From Parapedobacter luteus (lineage in GTDB: Bacteria > Bacteroidota > Bacteroidia > Sphingobacteriales > Sphingobacteriaceae), in the NCBI RefSeq assembly GCF_900168055.1, contig NZ_FUYS01000002.1, forward strand, positions 372,888-436,887: DNA of 64,000 nt. Reading direction: 5' to 3'. Positions within the stretch are counted from its first letter, which is position 1. Every line of letters begins with the position of its first letter. Below, piece by piece: positions 62,408 through 64,000 of this stretch. The notes under the pieces were generated by a model. It was not told where the DNA came from, did not search any database, and saw only the letters and a program-made list of their open reading frames with translations. A program made the translations under genes and the position numbers.

Positions 62408-62427
62408 TATCGGCTTTATGTCCGATA
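62408..62427. promoter_or_regulatory. Operator 2 of the satD-DUF3307 operon
   Basis: The second copy of the 20-bp inverted repeat, differing from operator 1 at only two central bases. Centre-to-centre spacing is 28 bp, between two and three helical turns. It lies immediately upstream of the -33 TTTG. Confidence 0.6.
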
Positions 62428-62565
62428 AATCAACTTATCGCCCCGATGGCCAATATTGACTTGCGGCTACCATCAATGCATCGTGTTATCAATGCAAATA
62501 TAATACTAAAATTATTAGTTTTATGGGTTGGGTGGAAAAAAATTTGATAGCGGTGGAGCAGACAC

Positions 62566-63480
62566 TCAATTAAATCCCGCCCTGAATTCCAGCGGGCTTT
62601 GGTTGGTCTTCGCTTTAAATAAGCGGCTAAACGACTGCGGCTGTTCAAAGCCAAGTTCGTAGGCGATCTCCGACACCGTCAGTTGGGTGGTCGACAACCT
62701 TTCTTTGGCTTTTTCAATCAACTTTTCATGGATGTGCTGCTGGGTAGTCTGTCCCGTCAGCGTCTTGAGCAAGCTTCCCAGGTAGTTGGGCGATACATGC
62801 AGTTTTTCCGCAATGTACTGAGCCGTAGGCAGCCCCTTGCCGGTAAGGCCATTGGTGAAATAATCGTGTAATACGTTTTCCAGGCGTTCCAGCAATTGGT
62901 GCCCGCTCTTTTTGCGGGTCAAAAACTGCCTTTGGTAAAAGCGCTCACTGTAATTAAACAACAGCGCTATTTGCGTAATGATAATATTCTGGCTGAATGC
63001 ATCGATATTGGCATGATATTCACGTTCGATATTTTTCAGGATACCGATAATGATCTGCTCTTCCTTTTCAGAAAGAAATAAGGCTTCATTGACCGCATAA
63101 CCAAAAAAATCATATGCTTTTATCTTTTTGGCCAGAAACGTATTCCATATAAAATCTGGATGAACCAGCAGTAACCACCCACTCGGCCTTATTTCCGGGT
63201 TTTCTGTTGAGATGCGTACCACCTGGCCGGGAGCAACGAACGATAAAAGCCCCTCGTCAAAATCGTATTGTTGCTGCCCGTAACGGAATTTTCCCTGTAT
63301 ATTCCGCTTAAGGCCCATCGAATAGAACTGCTGCACCCAGCTGATTTCCTTTTCTTTGGTTTGGTAAGTTACCAGCCCGTAGTCTACCAGGCTGACCAGT
63401 GGATGTTCCGGTTTGGGCAATCCACTCATTTGGTGAAATTCGCTCAGTGTTTTGAATGTATGGACGAATGTGTTGTTCAT
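62566..63480 (-). CDS. AraC family transcriptional regulator
   Basis: A 304-aa AraC/XylS regulator: N-terminal cupin-like sensing region (about 30-170) and C-terminal double HTH (about 200-300; STTQLTVSEIAYELGFEQPQSFSRLFK and a final TNQSPLEFRAGFN). Start ATG 63480 (MNNTFVHTFKTLSEFHQ) matches this subfamily, which in Bacteroidota is often next to an SDR oxidoreductase, as here. The SDR gene may be its target. The frame's extension to 63567 crosses the SDR terminator region. Confidence 0.9.
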   Translation of the reverse strand: MNNTFVHTFKTLSEFHQMSGLPKPEHPLVSLVDYGLVTYQTKEKEISWVQQFYSMGLKRNIQGKFRYGQQQYDFDEGLLSFVAPGQVVRISTENPEIRPSGWLLLVHPDFIWNTFLAKKIKAYDFFGYAVNEALFLSEKEEQIIIGILKNIEREYHANIDAFSQNIIITQIALLFNYSERFYQRQFLTRKKSGHQLLERLENVLHDYFTNGLTGKGLPTAQYIAEKLHVSPNYLGSLLKTLTGQTTQQHIHEKLIEKAKERLSTTQLTVSEIAYELGFEQPQSFSRLFKAKTNQSPLEFRAGFN

Positions 63481-63570
63481 TTGCTCAAATTTAGCTAAAG
63501 CTGCTTTGACCTGCAACAATATTGGTCTATCCCCGCTCATCAGCTGCACGTTTGTGACAGCGTTCAAAAA

Positions 63571-63604
63571 AAATGAGACGGGATACCGAAAACCCGTCTC
63601 ATTT
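63571..63604 (-). terminator. Intrinsic terminator of the SDR gene
   Basis: A 12-bp perfect stem (AAATGAGACGGG with CCCGTCTCATTT) and a 10-nt loop. On the minus strand it is followed by a run of eight T. It separates the SDR gene from the downstream AraC gene. Confidence 0.85.
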
Positions 63605-63616
63605 GTCTTTCCGTGC

Positions 63617-64000
63617 TTAAAAATCAGTAGATTTACTTAGCTCTTCGTTGTTGCTCAATTCGGCTTCCAGCAGTCCTATTTTGTTGCGGGCCATGCCCAA
63701 TGAATCGCTTCCCATGAAGAAGTGCAGAGGCGGTTGCTCACTTTCGGCCAATTGGATAAAAGCAAGCGCTGCCTTTTGCGGGTCGCCGGGCTGATTGCCG
63801 ACAATCTGTGTTTCATGCAAGGCTTCAAGGTCACGGGCTTCTTTATAAGCAGCCAGCGGGTTCGCTGCCAAGCGGAGGGAGCCTTTCAACAAAAAATTGG
63901 TCTTGAAATAGCCGGGATAGACAACGGTCGCCTTGATGCCCATGGATTGAGTTTCTGCCGAAAAAGCCTCGGTAAGCCCGGCCACGGCAAACTTAGTGGC
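63617..64000 (-). CDS. SDR family NAD(P)-dependent oxidoreductase, 5' truncated
   Basis: The frame is open to the window end (64000), so the N-terminal Rossmann part and the active-site Tyr are missing. The visible 127 residues begin with ATKFAVAGLTEAF, where the Lys is the catalytic lysine of the Y-x3-K motif, followed by ATVVYPGYFKTNF as in classical SDRs. The C-terminus (FFMGSDSLGMARNKI) fits the oxidoreductase group often regulated by an AraC neighbour. Substrate unknown. Confidence 0.9.
   Translation of the reverse strand, partial: ATKFAVAGLTEAFSAETQSMGIKATVVYPGYFKTNFLLKGSLRLAANPLAAYKEARDLEALHETQIVGNQPGDPQKAALAFIQLAESEQPPLHFFMGSDSLGMARNKIGLLEAELSNNEELSKSTDF

Noticed and set aside
62436-62446. 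Possible third operator (TATCG...CCGAT) beside the satD operators
   Set aside because: The half-site spacing is much shorter than in the two 20-bp copies and the match is partial.

Overview
The window reads as a chromosomal segment of a Bacteroidota bacterium, most likely family Sphingobacteriaceae (Parapedobacter/Pedobacter/Olivibacter-like). This rests on a SusC/SusD pair with a hybrid two-component regulator, the families DUF4905, DUF4783, TIGR02757 and Bacteroidota-type acyl-CoA reductase, moderate GC near 50%, and promoters of the Bacteroidota form (TTG, 19-21 nt, TAnnTTTG) instead of -35/-10 boxes. I saw no rRNA, tRNA, CRISPR array, insertion sequence or phage gene. Genus assignment is inference.

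Layout. 1-1.0 kb: a 5'-truncated HipA-like kinase gene overlapping a DUF3037 gene. 1.0-3.9 kb (minus): c-type cytochrome, SCO1/SenC protein, a small lipoprotein, an AlbA_2 protein and a TerB-like protein. 4-9.3 kb: MFS transporter, a tiny Cys-rich protein, a 3-oxoacid CoA-transferase pair, uridine kinase, a LysM protein and DUF4905. 9.3-14.2 kb: NfeD-type membrane protease, Dps, a FadL-type outer-membrane protein and a Gly/Trp-rich lipoprotein. 14.4-21.3 kb: proS, an NAD-binding epimerase-like protein, a trans-sulfuration enzyme, TIGR02757, a TlpA-like thioredoxin, a 2-hydroxyacid dehydrogenase and pyrF. 21.3-26.8 kb: FMN reductase, a CNNM/CBS protein, lon and a TPR protein. 26.9-34.8 kb: a lipoprotein with gpmI, then DUF4783, nadC, plsY, an M48 protease, pdxH and an isolated nuoC-nuoD pair. 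34.8-40.4 kb: a candidate small RNA, a beta-barrel protein behind a sigma-54-like promoter, dnaJ-grpE, ftsE with a 67-aa partner, acyl-CoA reductase and ferredoxin. 40.4-48.5 kb: universal stress protein, YceH, a deacetylase-like protein, a nucleoid-associated protein, cmoA, an ICMT-like methyltransferase, a Tat-type oxidoreductase, a tandem SRPBCC protein, an HD hydrolase and a truncated haemoglobin. 48.5-60.1 kb (minus): a polysaccharide utilisation locus (hybrid sensor/regulator, SusC, SusD, GH2). 60.3-64 kb: an ICMT-like protein, the satD-DUF3307 pair behind twin operators, an AraC regulator and a truncated SDR gene.

How they work together. The utilisation locus is the clearest functional unit: the periplasmic propeller of the regulator senses a glycan fragment, SusC/SusD import the glycan and the secreted GH2 enzyme cleaves it. 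Most of the rest is housekeeping: translation (proS, cmoA), protein quality control (lon, dnaJ, grpE), NAD, pyrimidine, PLP and phospholipid synthesis, and respiration (nuoCD, cytochrome and SCO).

The best candidates for undescribed biology are: the satD-DUF3307 operon, where two near-identical palindromes flank or overlap the promoter elements and the SatD protein appears to join a cyclase-like palm fold to an HTH; a promoter-terminator unit of about 70 nt with no gene; an exact sigma-54 consensus in front of a beta-barrel gene; and a set of promoters so close to start codons that leaderless mRNAs are predicted.
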